Positions 40,678-49,966 are shown, counted from the stretch's first letter. The stretch is 64,000 bases of DNA from Streptomyces djakartensis (GCF_014651075.1 NZ_BMWE01000003.1:248001-312000); one strand, 5' to 3'. Numbers and translations: made by a program. Notes: generated by a model from the sequence alone, not told the origin.

Positions 40678-41268
40678 ATGGCCGGGACTCGGGTGAAGGC
40701 ACGTGGTGAGTCGATGCTCGCCGAGAGGTTCTCCGTGTTCGCCGAGTGCCTGCTGACCGGCGTGTGGATCGCGGTGGCCTCGCTGGGGGGCGTCACGTAC
40801 CCGGCGGCCTTCGCCGCCGGGGCGCGGCACCTGCGGCGCCGTACCGCGCACGAGGACGGCGGCTGGCGGGAGTTCGCCGCGGACTTCTGTACCGCCCTGC
40901 GCGGCGGGTGGCTCGCCGGGGTGGCCGGGTGGGCGGCGGTGGCCGCGGTCTGGGTGGACGTCCAGGCGGCCCGGGCGGGGATTCCGGGCGGGCCGCTCGT
41001 CGGGGCCGCCGGAGTCGGCGCGCTCATCGGGCTCGTCGTGGCCGGGCTGCGCGCGGCGGCGGTCTGGGAGCCGGACGCCCGCTGGCGGACGCTGCTCGCC
41101 CAGGCCTGGCGCCGGACGATCCTCGACCCGGCCGGTTCCTTCCTCGTCGTCGCGGGTCTGGCCGTGGTGGCCCTGTCCGCCTGGTTCGCCGCGCCGTTGG
41201 CGGCCCCCGTCCTCGGGGCCGTGGCGGCGGCGGCCGTGGCCGTGGAGGAGCGGTACCGGCACCGCTGA
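40678..41268 (+). CDS. DUF624/YesL-like membrane protein
   Basis: A 196-residue protein with four or five hydrophobic segments: FAECLLTGVWIAVASLGGVT, GWLAGVAGWAAVAAVWVDVQ, GPLVGAAGVGALIGLVVAGL and FLVVAGLAVVALSAWFAA. Such small membrane proteins travel with rhamnogalacturonan and related sugar transporters, as YesL does in B. subtilis. A helper role in uptake or control is plausible but unproven. ATG 40678 has GAGG five bases upstream. It starts eight bases after the second permease. Similarity is by size, topology and position, not by a motif. Confidence 0.6.
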   Translation: MAGTRVKARGESMLAERFSVFAECLLTGVWIAVASLGGVTYPAAFAAGARHLRRRTAHEDGGWREFAADFCTALRGGWLAGVAGWAAVAAVWVDVQAARAGIPGGPLVGAAGVGALIGLVVAGLRAAAVWEPDARWRTLLAQAWRRTILDPAGSFLVVAGLAVVALSAWFAAPLAAPVLGAVAAAAVAVEERYRHR

Positions 41269-41359
41269 CCTGTGGTGCCCGCATTCCGGGTCGGCGCCCC
41301 GGCGCCGCACCTTGTTCTGTCATGCCCCTGACCAGCCCACCAGGAAAGGCAGCATCCCC

Positions 41360-44101
41360 ATGTCTCCCATCCCCCGCAGGTCCCTCCTGAAGGCGGCCGC
41401 CGTCGCCGGAGCCGCTGCCCAGTTCAGCTGGGCGCTGGGAGCGCAGGACGCGCAGGCCGCCCCCCAAGCGGGGACCGCCGACCCCGATCCGGTGACCCTG
41501 GACTGGCTGGAGGACGGCGGCCTCGGTGCGGCCCCCGGCTCCACCGTCGGCGTGCCCTGGCCGAAGGGCGCCTACCGGAAGGACCAGACCTTCGCGCTGA
41601 CGGACGCGACCGGCCAGGCGGTACCCGTGCAGTCGTGGCCGATCGCCTACTGGCCCGACGGCTCCCTCAAGTGGACCGCGCACGCGGTCGGTTCGGGTAC
41701 CGGCAAACTCACCCTCGCGGCCGGGAAGCCCGCAGCGCCCGAGAAGAAGGTCACCGTCGACAGGAGCGGCGGCACCATCGGCGTCTCGACCGGCGTCATC
41801 ACCGTGAGGATCGGCAAGTCCGGCTCCACGATCGTCAAGTCGGTCTCCCGGGGCTCGACGGAGATCGCCAGGAACGGCCGGCTGGTGCTGATCCGCCAGC
41901 CCGAGATCGAGGACGAGGACCAGGGCGCGGTCAGGACCGAGCGCTTCGACGGCGCCGTCTCCAAGGTGGAGGTCGAGCAGGAGGGCCCGGTCCGCGCGGT
42001 CGTCAGGATCGACGGCAAGCACCGCAAGGGCGGCCGCAGACTGCTGCCCTTCTCGATCCGGCTCTACTTCTACGCGGGCGCCGAGTCGTTCCGCATGGTC
42101 CACACCCTCACCTTCGACGGCACCCAGGAGCCCGGAAAGGCGAGCGGCGACTTCATCCGCGGGCTCGGCGTGCGCTTCCAGGTGCCGATGCGCGACGCCG
42201 CCTACGACCGGCACATCCGCATCGGCGGCGACGGCACCGGCCTGCTCCGCGAGGCCGTCAAGGGCATCACCGGCCTGCGCCGCGACCCGGGAGCGGCCGT
42301 GCGCACGGCCCAGTTCGAGGGCAGGAAGCTGTCCGACCCGGCGACCTGGGACCAGCGGGTCACCACCCGCCTGCGGTACATCCCCGAGTGGGGCGACTAC
42401 ACCCTCTCCCAGCTGTCCGCCGACGGCTTCACGGTCCGCAAGCGCACCAAGAAGGGCCACGGCTGGATCGGCGCGGGCGGCGGCCGGAGGGCCAGCGGCT
42501 TCGGGTACGTCGGCGGCGCGAGCGGCGGATTCGCCTTCGGCCTCAGGGACTTCTGGGAGAAGTTCCCCGCCCAGCTCGACATCCGCGACGCCCAGACCGA
42601 CACCGCCGAGATCACGCTCTGGCTCTGGTCGCCCGAGGCGCAGCCCATGGACCTGCGCTTCTACCACGACGGCATGGGCCAGGACACCTATCCCGAGCAG
42701 CTCGAAGGCCTCAACATCACCTACGAGGACTACGAGCCCGGCTTCGGCACCCCCTACGGCATCGCCCGCACCAGCGAACTCCTCTTCTGGGCCCACGACT
42801 CCACACCGAGCGCCGAGCGGATGGCCGGGCAGGTCGAAGCCGTACGCACCCCACCGCAGCTCGCCGCCCCGCCCGAGCAGCTCATCACGGCGGGCGTCTT
42901 CGGCAAGCTGTTCTCCGAGCCCGACCGCTCCACCGCCGCCAAGGCGAAGATCGAGGACCACCTCGACTTCCTCTTCACGTACTACAAGGACCAGGTGGAG
43001 CAGCGCCGTTGGTACGGCTTCTGGGACTACGGCGACATCATGCACAGCTACGACCCCAGCCGTCACCAGTGGTGCTACGACGTCGGCGGCTACGCCTGGG
43101 ACAACTCCGAACTCTCGCCCGACCTGTGGCTCTGGTTCGCGTACATGCGCTCCGGCCGCGCCGACATCTTCCGGTTCGCCGAGGCCATGACCCGGCACAC
43201 CGGCGAGGTCGACGTCTACCACCTCGGCAAGTGGGCGGGCCTCGGCACCCGGCACGGCGTCCAGCACTTCGCGGACAGCGCCAAGCAGCAGCGCATCGCC
43301 AACACCACGTACCGCCGGTACTACTACTTCCTCACGGCGGACGAACGGGTCGGCGACCTCATGCACGCCAACGTCGACTCCGACGAGACGTTCCTCGTCC
43401 TCGACCCCATCCGCAAGATCCGCACCGAGCCCTACACCCCCGACCGCAACGCCCTCTCCATCGGCTTCGGCACCGACTGGAGCGGCCTGGTCTCCGCCTG
43501 GCTCACCGAGTGGGAGCGGCGCGGCCCCAAGTGGGAGAAGGCCAGGGCCCGGGTCCTGTCGACCATGGAGACCATCGCCGCCCAGCCCAACGGCTTCGTC
43601 CAGGGCAACGGGCTGTACGACCTGGACACCGGGAGGTTCGCCGTCGCGGACAAGCCCGTGGTCGGGGTCTCACACCTGTCGGCGATGTTCGGCCTGGTGG
43701 AGATGTGCGCGGAACTCATCGACCAGATCGACATGCCGGAGTTCAAGGAGGCCTGGCTCGACTACTGCCGCTACTACAACGCCACCAAGGCCGAGCAGAA
43801 GGCCCGCTACGGCTCCGACTTCGGCAGCCTGCTGCTCTTCCAGGGCCACTCCCGGCAGGACGCCTACGCTGCCGCCCTGACGGGCGACGAGAAACTGGCC
43901 GCCCGGGCATGGCGGCAGTTCTACAACAGCGCCGACACCTGGGACTACAAGGAGAGCACCGACTGGTCGACCAAGAGGATCGAGGGCCCGGCCGGTCTGG
44001 TGGCGGGCAGCGAGGCGGCCTGGGTCTCCACCAACGCCACGGCGCTGTACGGGCTGGCCGCCATCCAGAACCTGGCGCTGGTCGGAGACAAGATGCCCTA
44101 G
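41360..44101 (+). CDS. Tat-exported exo-rhamnogalacturonan lyase-like protein (YetA/PL26 type)
   Basis: A 913-residue protein with a twin-arginine signal PIPRRSLLKAAAVAGAAAQF (Arg6-Arg7). The long, mostly β and then helical chain lacks a short catalytic motif I can quote with certainty. Its layout fits the three-part PcRGLX/YetA family (polysaccharide lyase 26): an N-terminal β domain with VPWPKGAYRKDQTFALTDAT and QSWPIAYWPDGSLKWTAH, a central β-sandwich, and an (α/α)-type C-terminal domain (WYGFWDYGDIMHSYDP, WDNSELSPDLWLWFAYMRSG). It would trim pectin-derived rhamnogalacturonan chains outside the cell. Location behind lplABC-like genes supports this. ATG 41360 has GGAAAGG ten bases upstream. 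It stops seven bases before a convergent gene. Confidence 0.75.
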   Translation: MSPIPRRSLLKAAAVAGAAAQFSWALGAQDAQAAPQAGTADPDPVTLDWLEDGGLGAAPGSTVGVPWPKGAYRKDQTFALTDATGQAVPVQSWPIAYWPDGSLKWTAHAVGSGTGKLTLAAGKPAAPEKKVTVDRSGGTIGVSTGVITVRIGKSGSTIVKSVSRGSTEIARNGRLVLIRQPEIEDEDQGAVRTERFDGAVSKVEVEQEGPVRAVVRIDGKHRKGGRRLLPFSIRLYFYAGAESFRMVHTLTFDGTQEPGKASGDFIRGLGVRFQVPMRDAAYDRHIRIGGDGTGLLREAVKGITGLRRDPGAAVRTAQFEGRKLSDPATWDQRVTTRLRYIPEWGDYTLSQLSADGFTVRKRTKKGHGWIGAGGGRRASGFGYVGGASGGFAFGLRDFWEKFPAQLDIRDAQTDTAEITLWLWSPEAQPMDLRFYHDGMGQDTYPEQLEGLNITYEDYEPGFGTPYGIARTSELLFWAHDSTPSAERMAGQVEAVRTPPQLAAPPEQLITAGVFGKLFSEPDRSTAAKAKIEDHLDFLFTYYKDQVEQRRWYGFWDYGDIMHSYDPSRHQWCYDVGGYAWDNSELSPDLWLWFAYMRSGRADIFRFAEAMTRHTGEVDVYHLGKWAGLGTRHGVQHFADSAKQQRIANTTYRRYYYFLTADERVGDLMHANVDSDETFLVLDPIRKIRTEPYTPDRNALSIGFGTDWSGLVSAWLTEWERRGPKWEKARARVLSTMETIAAQPNGFVQGNGLYDLDTGRFAVADKPVVGVSHLSAMFGLVEMCAELIDQIDMPEFKEAWLDYCRYYNATKAEQKARYGSDFGSLLLFQGHSRQDAYAAALTGDEKLAARAWRQFYNSADTWDYKESTDWSTKRIEGPAGLVAGSEAAWVSTNATALYGLAAIQNLALVGDKMP

Positions 44102-44108
44102 CCGAGAG

Positions 44109-46469
44109 CTAGTTCATCCTCCCCAGTACCTCCCGCACCCGCCGGACGTCCCTCAGCCGCTGCTCGTACGTGGCTCCGAGCGCGAGCAGCAGGAGTCCCG
44201 CGAGGGCGGGAGGTGCCCAGCGGGGGAGTGCCCCGGTCACCTGCACGACGTACGGCGCGAGTTCGTGCAGCGTGACCAGGGCCAGTACCGTGCCGCCGAG
44301 CACCAGCGGCGCCTGGAGGCGGTGCCGGGCTCCCAGCAGGGTCACCAGCAGCGCGGCCGCGCCCAGCAGCAGCGGCCGGGTCCAGCCCGGGTCGCCCCAG
44401 GCCGCGACGAGACTCGGCACGAGGGTGGCCGCGAGCCCGGGACCGTGGGCCGCCCAGGAGGAGGCCTGCGGATCGCGCCGCAGCCGCAGGGCGCCGACCA
44501 CCAGAGCCGGAACGGTCACCGGGAGCGTGTACGCCTCGGGTGTGGCGACCTCCCAGGCGGCCAGGCGCACCCAGGCGGCCAGCACGAACAGGGCCGTGGC
44601 CGCGTAACCGGCCCGGCGACGCCCCGGACGCAGCGCCGTGCCCGCGGCGATCACTCCGCACAGGGCGAGCACCAGGGCGAGCAGCGGTGGTTCCGTGACG
44701 GCGAGGCCCACGGCGAGCACGCCGGTGGCGGCTCCCGCGACCTCGACCGGCACGGTCGCCCGGGACCCGTCGAGGCGTGCCGCGAGCAGGGCGGCGGCCA
44801 CGGGGACGGCAAGGACCAGCAGGGCGACGCGGGCCGGTGCCCAGTCCGCGGCGGCACCCGTCGCCGAGGCCAGGGCGGCGGCGTACCCGAGGGCGGCCGG
44901 AGCCGTCACGGGTGCCATGGCCGGCTGCCACGAGGCCGCCGCGAACAGTGCCGTCAGCACCGACAGCACCACGAGGGTGGCGCTCTGGGAGGCGAGGGAC
45001 ACCAGGGTGAGACATGCGGAGATGACCAGGGCGAGGACGAGGGCGGCGGTCCGTGCGGCGGGCACCGCCGTCCGGCACAGGTACAGGGCAGCCGCTGTCA
45101 GCACCACCTGAACCAGCAGGCCCGCGACGTACGGGATGTCGAGGACCGCCGGGAGGATCAGCGCCGTGGCCGCCCCCAGACCGAGCGCGCCGGTCCGCGC
45201 CCGGGCACGCCACCCCTGCGCACGGACCGCCAGGGCGAGAACCACCGCGACGGCCACCAGGACAAGCGGTGCTCCCGACGCGCCGGGCGGCCAGGGGGCT
45301 TCGACGGTGACCGCCGCCCGCGCGTCCGCCGGCGCACCGCTCCACACCCGGCCCAGCCAGCCGGCCGGTCCCAGCGTCACCACGGCGACGACGGGCAGCG
45401 TCCACAGCACGGCCAGTGCCTGCACGACACCGGAGGCCCAGGCGAAGCCCACCCGCACCCGGTCCGGCAGCCACCCGGCCCGCAGCGCCGCCAGCAGCGC
45501 GATCCCGCAGGCCAGACAGGCCGGAACCGTCCACATCCCCGGCGTCCAGGAGCGGACCACGCCGCCGAGCGCGCCGACCGTGAGCAGCCCCGAGGCCACC
45601 GCGAGGCCCAGAGGGTGCTTCCCGCCCGGGCTCTGCCAGGCGGCGCCCAGCGCGATCGCCGCGGCGAACAGCAGGAGGACCCCGGCACGAGCGGCCGCGG
45701 CCGGACCGCCGGCCGCCAGGGACAGCCAGGCCGCGGCCAGGACGCCGCAGCCGCCCACGGCGTACGCACCGGCCATGGCGGTGATCCGTACCGACTTGGT
45801 CACGACGCGCAATGCCACCGCGGCGTCGAACCCGGCCGTCACCAGCACGGCGGCCGTCATCGTGTACGGACCCGCGTCCACGGCCAGGGCGCACAACGGC
45901 AGCGGGAACTGGGCCGCCGTCAAGGCACAGGGGAGGGGCAGCCGGAGCGCGGACGTGGCGGGCAGCAGCCCGTACGCCGACCAGACCACCGCCAGCACCG
46001 CCGACGCGGCCGACGCGTACCCGGTGCCGTCCACCCCGGCGAGGGCGGCCGCGTACAGCGCGTAGGCATCCAGCACACTCAGCGCCAGCCCGAGCCCCGC
46101 CACGGACTCGGCCGTCGAACGCAGCCCCCGCCGCAGCGACACCACCGGCGCGGCGAGCGCGGCGAGCGTCACCGCGCCGAGCACCAGCGCCCGCCCGGCG
46201 ATCCCCAGATGTCCCCAGCTGACCAGCGTGAACACCGCCGCCGCGAGGGTGAGCAGGACACCGCCGAGCACCAGGAGTACGTTCTGCACGCCGGGCGCCG
46301 TGGTCTCCGGGCGGGGCGGCGCCGCGGACGGCGCCTGCGGCCGCGTCTGTCGCAGGGTCGCGACCAGCCAGGCGCGACGGGTCAGCAACTGGGTGCGTCG
46401 GGCATCCAGTTGCCGGAGTTCGGCATCGAGGAGCCGCAACTCCTCGGCCGGGGGCGGAAGGTGTGTCAT
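44109..46469 (-). CDS. Large multi-spanning membrane protein of unknown function
   Basis: A 786-residue hydrophobic protein, not recognised beyond its type. After a 70-residue coiled, charged N-terminus (EELRLLDAELRQLDARRTQL), some twenty to twenty-five hydrophobic segments run to residue 760: VLLVLGGVLLTLAAAVFTLV, VLAVVWSAYGLLPATSAL, GLLVQVVLTAAALYLC and so on. It closes with RRVREVLGRMN. No transport, transferase or channel motif was seen. The number of helices is like that of actinobacterial 'SCO-type' membrane proteins of unknown role. ATG at 46469 gives THLPPPAEEL. It is convergent with the lyase-like gene and divergent from the SRPBCC gene. Confidence 0.8.
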   Translation of the reverse strand: MTHLPPPAEELRLLDAELRQLDARRTQLLTRRAWLVATLRQTRPQAPSAAPPRPETTAPGVQNVLLVLGGVLLTLAAAVFTLVSWGHLGIAGRALVLGAVTLAALAAPVVSLRRGLRSTAESVAGLGLALSVLDAYALYAAALAGVDGTGYASAASAVLAVVWSAYGLLPATSALRLPLPCALTAAQFPLPLCALAVDAGPYTMTAAVLVTAGFDAAVALRVVTKSVRITAMAGAYAVGGCGVLAAAWLSLAAGGPAAAARAGVLLLFAAAIALGAAWQSPGGKHPLGLAVASGLLTVGALGGVVRSWTPGMWTVPACLACGIALLAALRAGWLPDRVRVGFAWASGVVQALAVLWTLPVVAVVTLGPAGWLGRVWSGAPADARAAVTVEAPWPPGASGAPLVLVAVAVVLALAVRAQGWRARARTGALGLGAATALILPAVLDIPYVAGLLVQVVLTAAALYLCRTAVPAARTAALVLALVISACLTLVSLASQSATLVVLSVLTALFAAASWQPAMAPVTAPAALGYAAALASATGAAADWAPARVALLVLAVPVAAALLAARLDGSRATVPVEVAGAATGVLAVGLAVTEPPLLALVLALCGVIAAGTALRPGRRRAGYAATALFVLAAWVRLAAWEVATPEAYTLPVTVPALVVGALRLRRDPQASSWAAHGPGLAATLVPSLVAAWGDPGWTRPLLLGAAALLVTLLGARHRLQAPLVLGGTVLALVTLHELAPYVVQVTGALPRWAPPALAGLLLLALGATYEQRLRDVRRVREVLGRMN

Positions 46470-46568
46470 GCCCGGCAGTGTGGTGCGGGTCACCTCCTGC
46501 GGGCATGAGTGCGGGTACTCAGGCGCGTACTCAGACAGCGCACCACGGTCAGTGGGCAGACTGGCGCC

Positions 46569-47015
46569 ATGGACTGGAACCACTACCGCTTCCGCAGCCG
46601 GTGGGCCCTGCCCGCGCCGCCCGCCACCGTGTACCAGGCGCTGGAGCGCGCCGAGGAGTACCCCCGGTGGTGGCCCCAGGTCCGGGAGGTGACCCGGTTC
46701 GACGACACGACCGGCGTGCTCCGGATCCGCTCCGTCCTGCCGTACGACATGACCTTCACGGCGCGCGAGGTGCGGCGCGACCCCGCGGCCGGGGTGCTGG
46801 AGAGCTCCCTGTCCGGCGACATCGAGGGCTGGGCACGCTGGACGGTCACGCCGCTCGGGACCGGCACCCTCGCGCGGTACGAGCAGGTCGTCGACGTCCG
46901 CAAGCCGCTGCTGCGCTGGCTCGCGCTGCCCTGCCGGCCCGTCTTCCGGGCCAATCACCGGCTGATGATGCGGGCGGGCGCACGCGGACTGGCCGGCCAT
47001 CTCCAAGCGGTTTGA
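46569..47015 (+). CDS. SRPBCC (START/Bet v1-fold) family protein
   Basis: A 148-residue helix-grip protein: RFRSRWALPAPPATVYQALE starts the first strand and helix, RAEEYPRWWPQVREVTRF makes the usual WP turn, and the C-terminal helix is FRANHRLMMRAGARGLAGHL. Family members bind hydrophobic ligands or act as polyketide cyclases. No specific type is apparent. ATG 46569 follows CTGGCGCC without a Shine-Dalgarno sequence. It is followed by a tRNA-Val gene. Confidence 0.85.
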   Translation: MDWNHYRFRSRWALPAPPATVYQALERAEEYPRWWPQVREVTRFDDTTGVLRIRSVLPYDMTFTAREVRRDPAAGVLESSLSGDIEGWARWTVTPLGTGTLARYEQVVDVRKPLLRWLALPCRPVFRANHRLMMRAGARGLAGHLQAV

Positions 47016-47054
47016 AGGAAACGTGCCGGGACCTGTATTGTTCAGTGCGTTCCC

Positions 47055-47126
47055 GGGCGATTAGCTCAGTGGGAGAGCGCTTCGTTCACACCGAAGAGGT
47101 CACTGGTTCGAACCCAGTATCGCCCA
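47055..47126 (+). tRNA. tRNA-Val(CAC), copy 2
   Basis: Base-for-base identical to the gene at 37035-37106 (anticodon CAC, acceptor GGGCGAT/ATCGCCC, no encoded CCA). The flanking sequence is different apart from a GCCCGGGCGA-like 5' edge. Confidence 0.95.
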
Positions 47127-47136
47127 CCGGAAACAG

Positions 47137-47166
47137 CCGGTCCGTCTCAGACGGGCCGGTTTTTTT
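47137..47166 (+). terminator. Rho-independent terminator after tRNA-Val
   Basis: CCGG-T-CCGTCT pairs with AGACGG-G-CCGG (47137-47147 with 47149-47159, one wobble). A run of seven T follows (47160-47166). Confidence 0.85.
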
Positions 47167-47183
47167 CATGCCCGCACCAGGTC

Positions 47184-47912
47184 TCAGGCCGCCGCCGGCA
47201 GGTCCGGACGCAGCGGCCAGGCAGGGTCGACCGCCTCCTCCACCCCGCTGCGCGCGAACCACGCCTGCAGCCCCCGGGCCTGCGCCGCGTGCCACACCGC
47301 CTGCAGCGTGTGCAGCTCACCCGGAGCGAGCCGCTCCAGCCGGGTCGCGAAGCGCCGGCCCACCGCTCGGGTGACCTCCAGCGCCGCCACGGCGTCGGCC
47401 GCCGCGTCGTGCGCCCCTTCCAGGGCTACGCCGTAGTGCGCGCACAGATCCGTCAGCGTGCGGCGGCCCTTGCGGTACCGGTCCAGATGCTTGTCCAGGA
47501 CCCTCGGGTCGAGCACGCACAGGGGCGCCGACTCCAGCCAGCGGCCCAGGGACGAGGCGCGGTGGCGGCGCAACTCCCGGTCGAGCAGCGTCAGATCGAA
47601 CGGCGCGTTCATCACCACCACCGGACGGCCGACGTGGGCCTGCTCGGCCAGCGCCTCCGCTATCTCGTACATCACCGGCGCCGGCCAGCGCCCGTTGCGC
47701 TGCAAGTGTTCCTCCGTCAGTCCGTGCACCGCCGTCGCCTCGGCGGGCACCGGAACCCCCGGGTTCACCAGCCAGCGGCTGACCCTCGGCCGGACGCCCG
47801 GGGCGTCCTGGACGACCACGGCGGCCGACACGATCCGGTCGGTCTCGACGTCCACGCCCGTGGTCTCCGTGTCGAAGGCGGCCAACGGCCCCTCGTACCA
47901 GCACGTCGTCAT
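47184..47912 (-). CDS. DEDDh 3'-5' exonuclease (DNA polymerase III epsilon/RNase T-like)
   Basis: A 242-residue exonuclease. Motif Exo I is AAFDTETTGVD with Asp14 and Glu16, Exo II is VMNAPFDLTLLDRELRRH with its Asp, and Exo III is GAHDAAADAVAALEV with the His and Asp that define the DEDDh subfamily. Two metal ions held by these residues remove nucleotides from DNA or RNA 3' ends. The final 30 residues are an extra tail (WFARSGVEEAVDPAWPLRPD). ATG 47912 is chosen over 47918 because AAGGGG is at a better distance. It is divergent from the DUF4365 gene. Confidence 0.9.
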   Translation of the reverse strand: MTTCWYEGPLAAFDTETTGVDVETDRIVSAAVVVQDAPGVRPRVSRWLVNPGVPVPAEATAVHGLTEEHLQRNGRWPAPVMYEIAEALAEQAHVGRPVVVMNAPFDLTLLDRELRRHRASSLGRWLESAPLCVLDPRVLDKHLDRYRKGRRTLTDLCAHYGVALEGAHDAAADAVAALEVTRAVGRRFATRLERLAPGELHTLQAVWHAAQARGLQAWFARSGVEEAVDPAWPLRPDLPAAA

Positions 47913-48079
47913 AGCCATCAACCCCTTGTCGACCTTCGGCAGTTGACGCACCGTCCGCTGCCCGATCCGGTGATACCCGGGCTGTTTGCGCCGTACGCCG
48001 GAAGGAGACAACAGAAGTACGGGTTGATGCAGTTCAGCGGCCCGCACGGGGACTCACTTGTTCTGGAAGGCTGTTGGCC

Positions 48080-48646
48080 ATGGCCGTTGCGCAGCCCGAA
48101 CGGGGCGGGCTGCTGCCCGAGCGCACGGCTCCCTCTCGCGGCACTCTCGCCACCACCGCCTGCATGGAGACACTGCAGGTCGGCTATCTGCACGCCGTCG
48201 CGGCGGCCGCCGGCTGCTCGCTGTCACAGCCCTTCCCGGACAACGGCATCGACTGGCACGTCAGCCACAGCGCCCCCGGGCACACGGTCGACGACGAGGT
48301 CACCATCAAGGTGCAGCTCAAGGCCACCTACCAGGTGCCGCCGAACCCACCGGGGCGCACCTTCGCCTTCACACTCGACAACGACCACCTGGCCAAGCTC
48401 GCCCGCACCCCCGTCTCCGTGCACAAGATCCTGGTGGTGATGCTGGTGCCGCGCTCCCAGGACGACTGGCTGCGCGCCGGTCACGACCGGCTCGACCTCC
48501 GGCACTGCTGCTACTGGACCAACCTCGCCGGCCACCCGATCACCGGCCGCCGCCGCACCACCGTGCGGATACCGACTTCACGCATCTTCGACGACCGCGC
48601 GCTGTGCGAGATCATGACGCGGGCCGGGACGGGAGGCAGACCGTGA
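48080..48646 (+). CDS. DUF4365 protein, PD-(D/E)XK-like fold
   Basis: A 188-residue protein of the DUF4365 kind. The key block is NGIDWHVSHSAPGH followed by DEVTIKVQLKATYQ (about residues 54-84), in which Asp...Gln-x-Lys resembles the QxK version of a PD-(D/E)XK nuclease centre. The C-terminus has LDLRHCCYWTNLAGHP. Function is not established; family members occur with nucleic-acid-linked genes. ATG 48080 has GGAAGG nine bases upstream. It shares a GTGA overlap with the next gene, so the two products are made together. Confidence 0.7.
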   Translation: MAVAQPERGGLLPERTAPSRGTLATTACMETLQVGYLHAVAAAAGCSLSQPFPDNGIDWHVSHSAPGHTVDDEVTIKVQLKATYQVPPNPPGRTFAFTLDNDHLAKLARTPVSVHKILVVMLVPRSQDDWLRAGHDRLDLRHCCYWTNLAGHPITGRRRTTVRIPTSRIFDDRALCEIMTRAGTGGRP

Positions 48647-49872
48647 CGCACCGCCCGACGCAGGAGCCCCTACGGCAGGTCCGGCCGCACCCGGCCGAGA
48701 CCACGGGCCGGTACGGCAGCCCGCCCGAGCCCGCGGACGTCGACCCGGCCGTCCTGAGCATCCTGCTGCGCCGGCACGGCTGGCGGCGGCGCGGCGGCGC
48801 CCCCGGGCGCTACGGCCGCTGGACCCCGCCCGGTCCCGGCACGGGCGGCACCAGCCTGCTGGTGCCCGAGAGCCGCGCCTTCCCCGACAGCGACGACCTG
48901 CTCGGCGAGGCGCTGCTCGCCCTGTCCCGCAGCGGCTCGCCGTCGGCGCGCGAGGTCCTCGTCGCCCTCGCCGTGCCCAGCGACGAGATCCGCTGGTGGC
49001 ACGACGTACCGGCCGGGCCCGCCGGTGCGGCGCCCTGGACCGTCGAGGACCGGCTGCGCACCGCCGCCCGACGTATGCTGCTAGCGGCGGCGCTCGCCAC
49101 CCGCGCACGGGCCGGCTACCACGGGGCCCGCCACCGCCGCCTCGCCGCCGCGTCCCTGGAGCATGTCCTCGTCGGCTCCGCCACCGACGGCAGGCTCACC
49201 GCCTTCGTGCCCGTCGCCGGCGGCCGCCCGCTCGCCGTACGTCTCCACCACGCCCTGTTCGCCGCCCGGGAGGCCATCGACTACCAGCGCGCCACCGGTG
49301 GCATGGACGCCTTCGACGGGGCGGTCGAGGCCGGAGTGAGCCATGAGCTCACCGAGGCGCTCGTGACCCTGGTCGGGGGCACCGAGGGCGCCCGGATCGC
49401 CGTCGACTGGGCCCCGGCGGCCGGAGTGCCCGAGGGCTGCGCGCCCTCCGCCGGGCCCGTCGAGTTCTCCCCCGGCGACCTGCCCGCGCTGCGCGAGGCC
49501 GGCGCACGCTACCGCCGCCAGGAACCCGCCGTGCCGGTCCAGATCACCGGAACGGTCGTCCGTATGCGCAGGTCGGGACCGCGTGGGGAGGGCACCGTAC
49601 GGCTGCGGGTACTCGCCGGGAGCGACGTGCCGCACGTGCGGATCACCCTGGACGAGGAGGCGTACCGGATCGCCGGGCACGCCCACCTCGTCGGGTTGCC
49701 GGTGCGGGTGCGGGGGCGACTGGAGAGCCGCGGCGGGTTCCGGCGCCTCACCGGCGCCCACGGGGTCGTGCCGGTGCACGTCGACGACGCCGACCGGGAC
49801 CGGATGATGAAGGAGCTCCACGAGAACCTCGACTTCTTCGAGGAAGCCTGCGGCGGGGACTGCGGGGACTGA
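48643..49872 (+). CDS. Conserved-looking protein with a C-terminal OB-like domain, coupled to DUF4365 gene
   Basis: Unknown family, 409 residues. The N-terminal 90 residues are Pro/Gly-rich with [21 protein letters not shown] central helical region has [20 protein letters not shown] and [20 protein letters not shown]. The C-terminus from about 295 ([20 protein letters not shown], then [20 protein letters not shown] and [20 protein letters not shown]) has the strand pattern of an OB fold, as in nucleic-acid-binding proteins. A tail [17 protein letters not shown] follows. GTG 48643 overlaps the stop of the DUF4365 gene, with GGGAGG six bases upstream. The OB assignment is inference. Confidence 0.65.
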   Translation: MTHRPTQEPLRQVRPHPAETTGRYGSPPEPADVDPAVLSILLRRHGWRRRGGAPGRYGRWTPPGPGTGGTSLLVPESRAFPDSDDLLGEALLALSRSGSPSAREVLVALAVPSDEIRWWHDVPAGPAGAAPWTVEDRLRTAARRMLLAAALATRARAGYHGARHRRLAAASLEHVLVGSATDGRLTAFVPVAGGRPLAVRLHHALFAAREAIDYQRATGGMDAFDGAVEAGVSHELTEALVTLVGGTEGARIAVDWAPAAGVPEGCAPSAGPVEFSPGDLPALREAGARYRRQEPAVPVQITGTVVRMRRSGPRGEGTVRLRVLAGSDVPHVRITLDEEAYRIAGHAHLVGLPVRVRGRLESRGGFRRLTGAHGVVPVHVDDADRDRMMKELHENLDFFEEACGGDCGD

Positions 49873-49898
49873 TTTCGCCCAGGGCGGTCCGAGGTCGG

Positions 49899-49938
49899 TA
49901 CGATCCTTACTCGTGCGCGCGCTCCGGTATGGCGCACG
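49899..49938 (+). promoter_or_regulatory. -10 element and 5'-leader hairpin of thrS
   Basis: TACGAT (49899-49904) is a likely -10, placing the RNA start near 49911. CGTGCGC (49912-49918) and GCGCACG (49932-49938) then form a 7-bp stem at the very beginning of the leader, 28 nt before the start codon. No T-box core was found. Confidence 0.45.
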
Positions 49939-49966
49939 CAGCCCCACCTTCAGTCAGGAGAGACCG

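Noticed and set aside
41024..43366. 780-codon minus-strand frame opposite the lyase-like gene
   Set aside because: Composition-driven shadow. The plus-strand protein has a Tat signal and a family-like layout.
44265..46508. 747-codon plus-strand frame opposite the large membrane protein
   Set aside because: The product would be Gln/Arg/His/Gly-rich without hydrophobic or domain pattern. The minus strand encodes regular membrane helices.
49873..49966. T-box leader of thrS
   Set aside because: The gap is only 94 bp, and no T-box sequence or antiterminator structure was seen.
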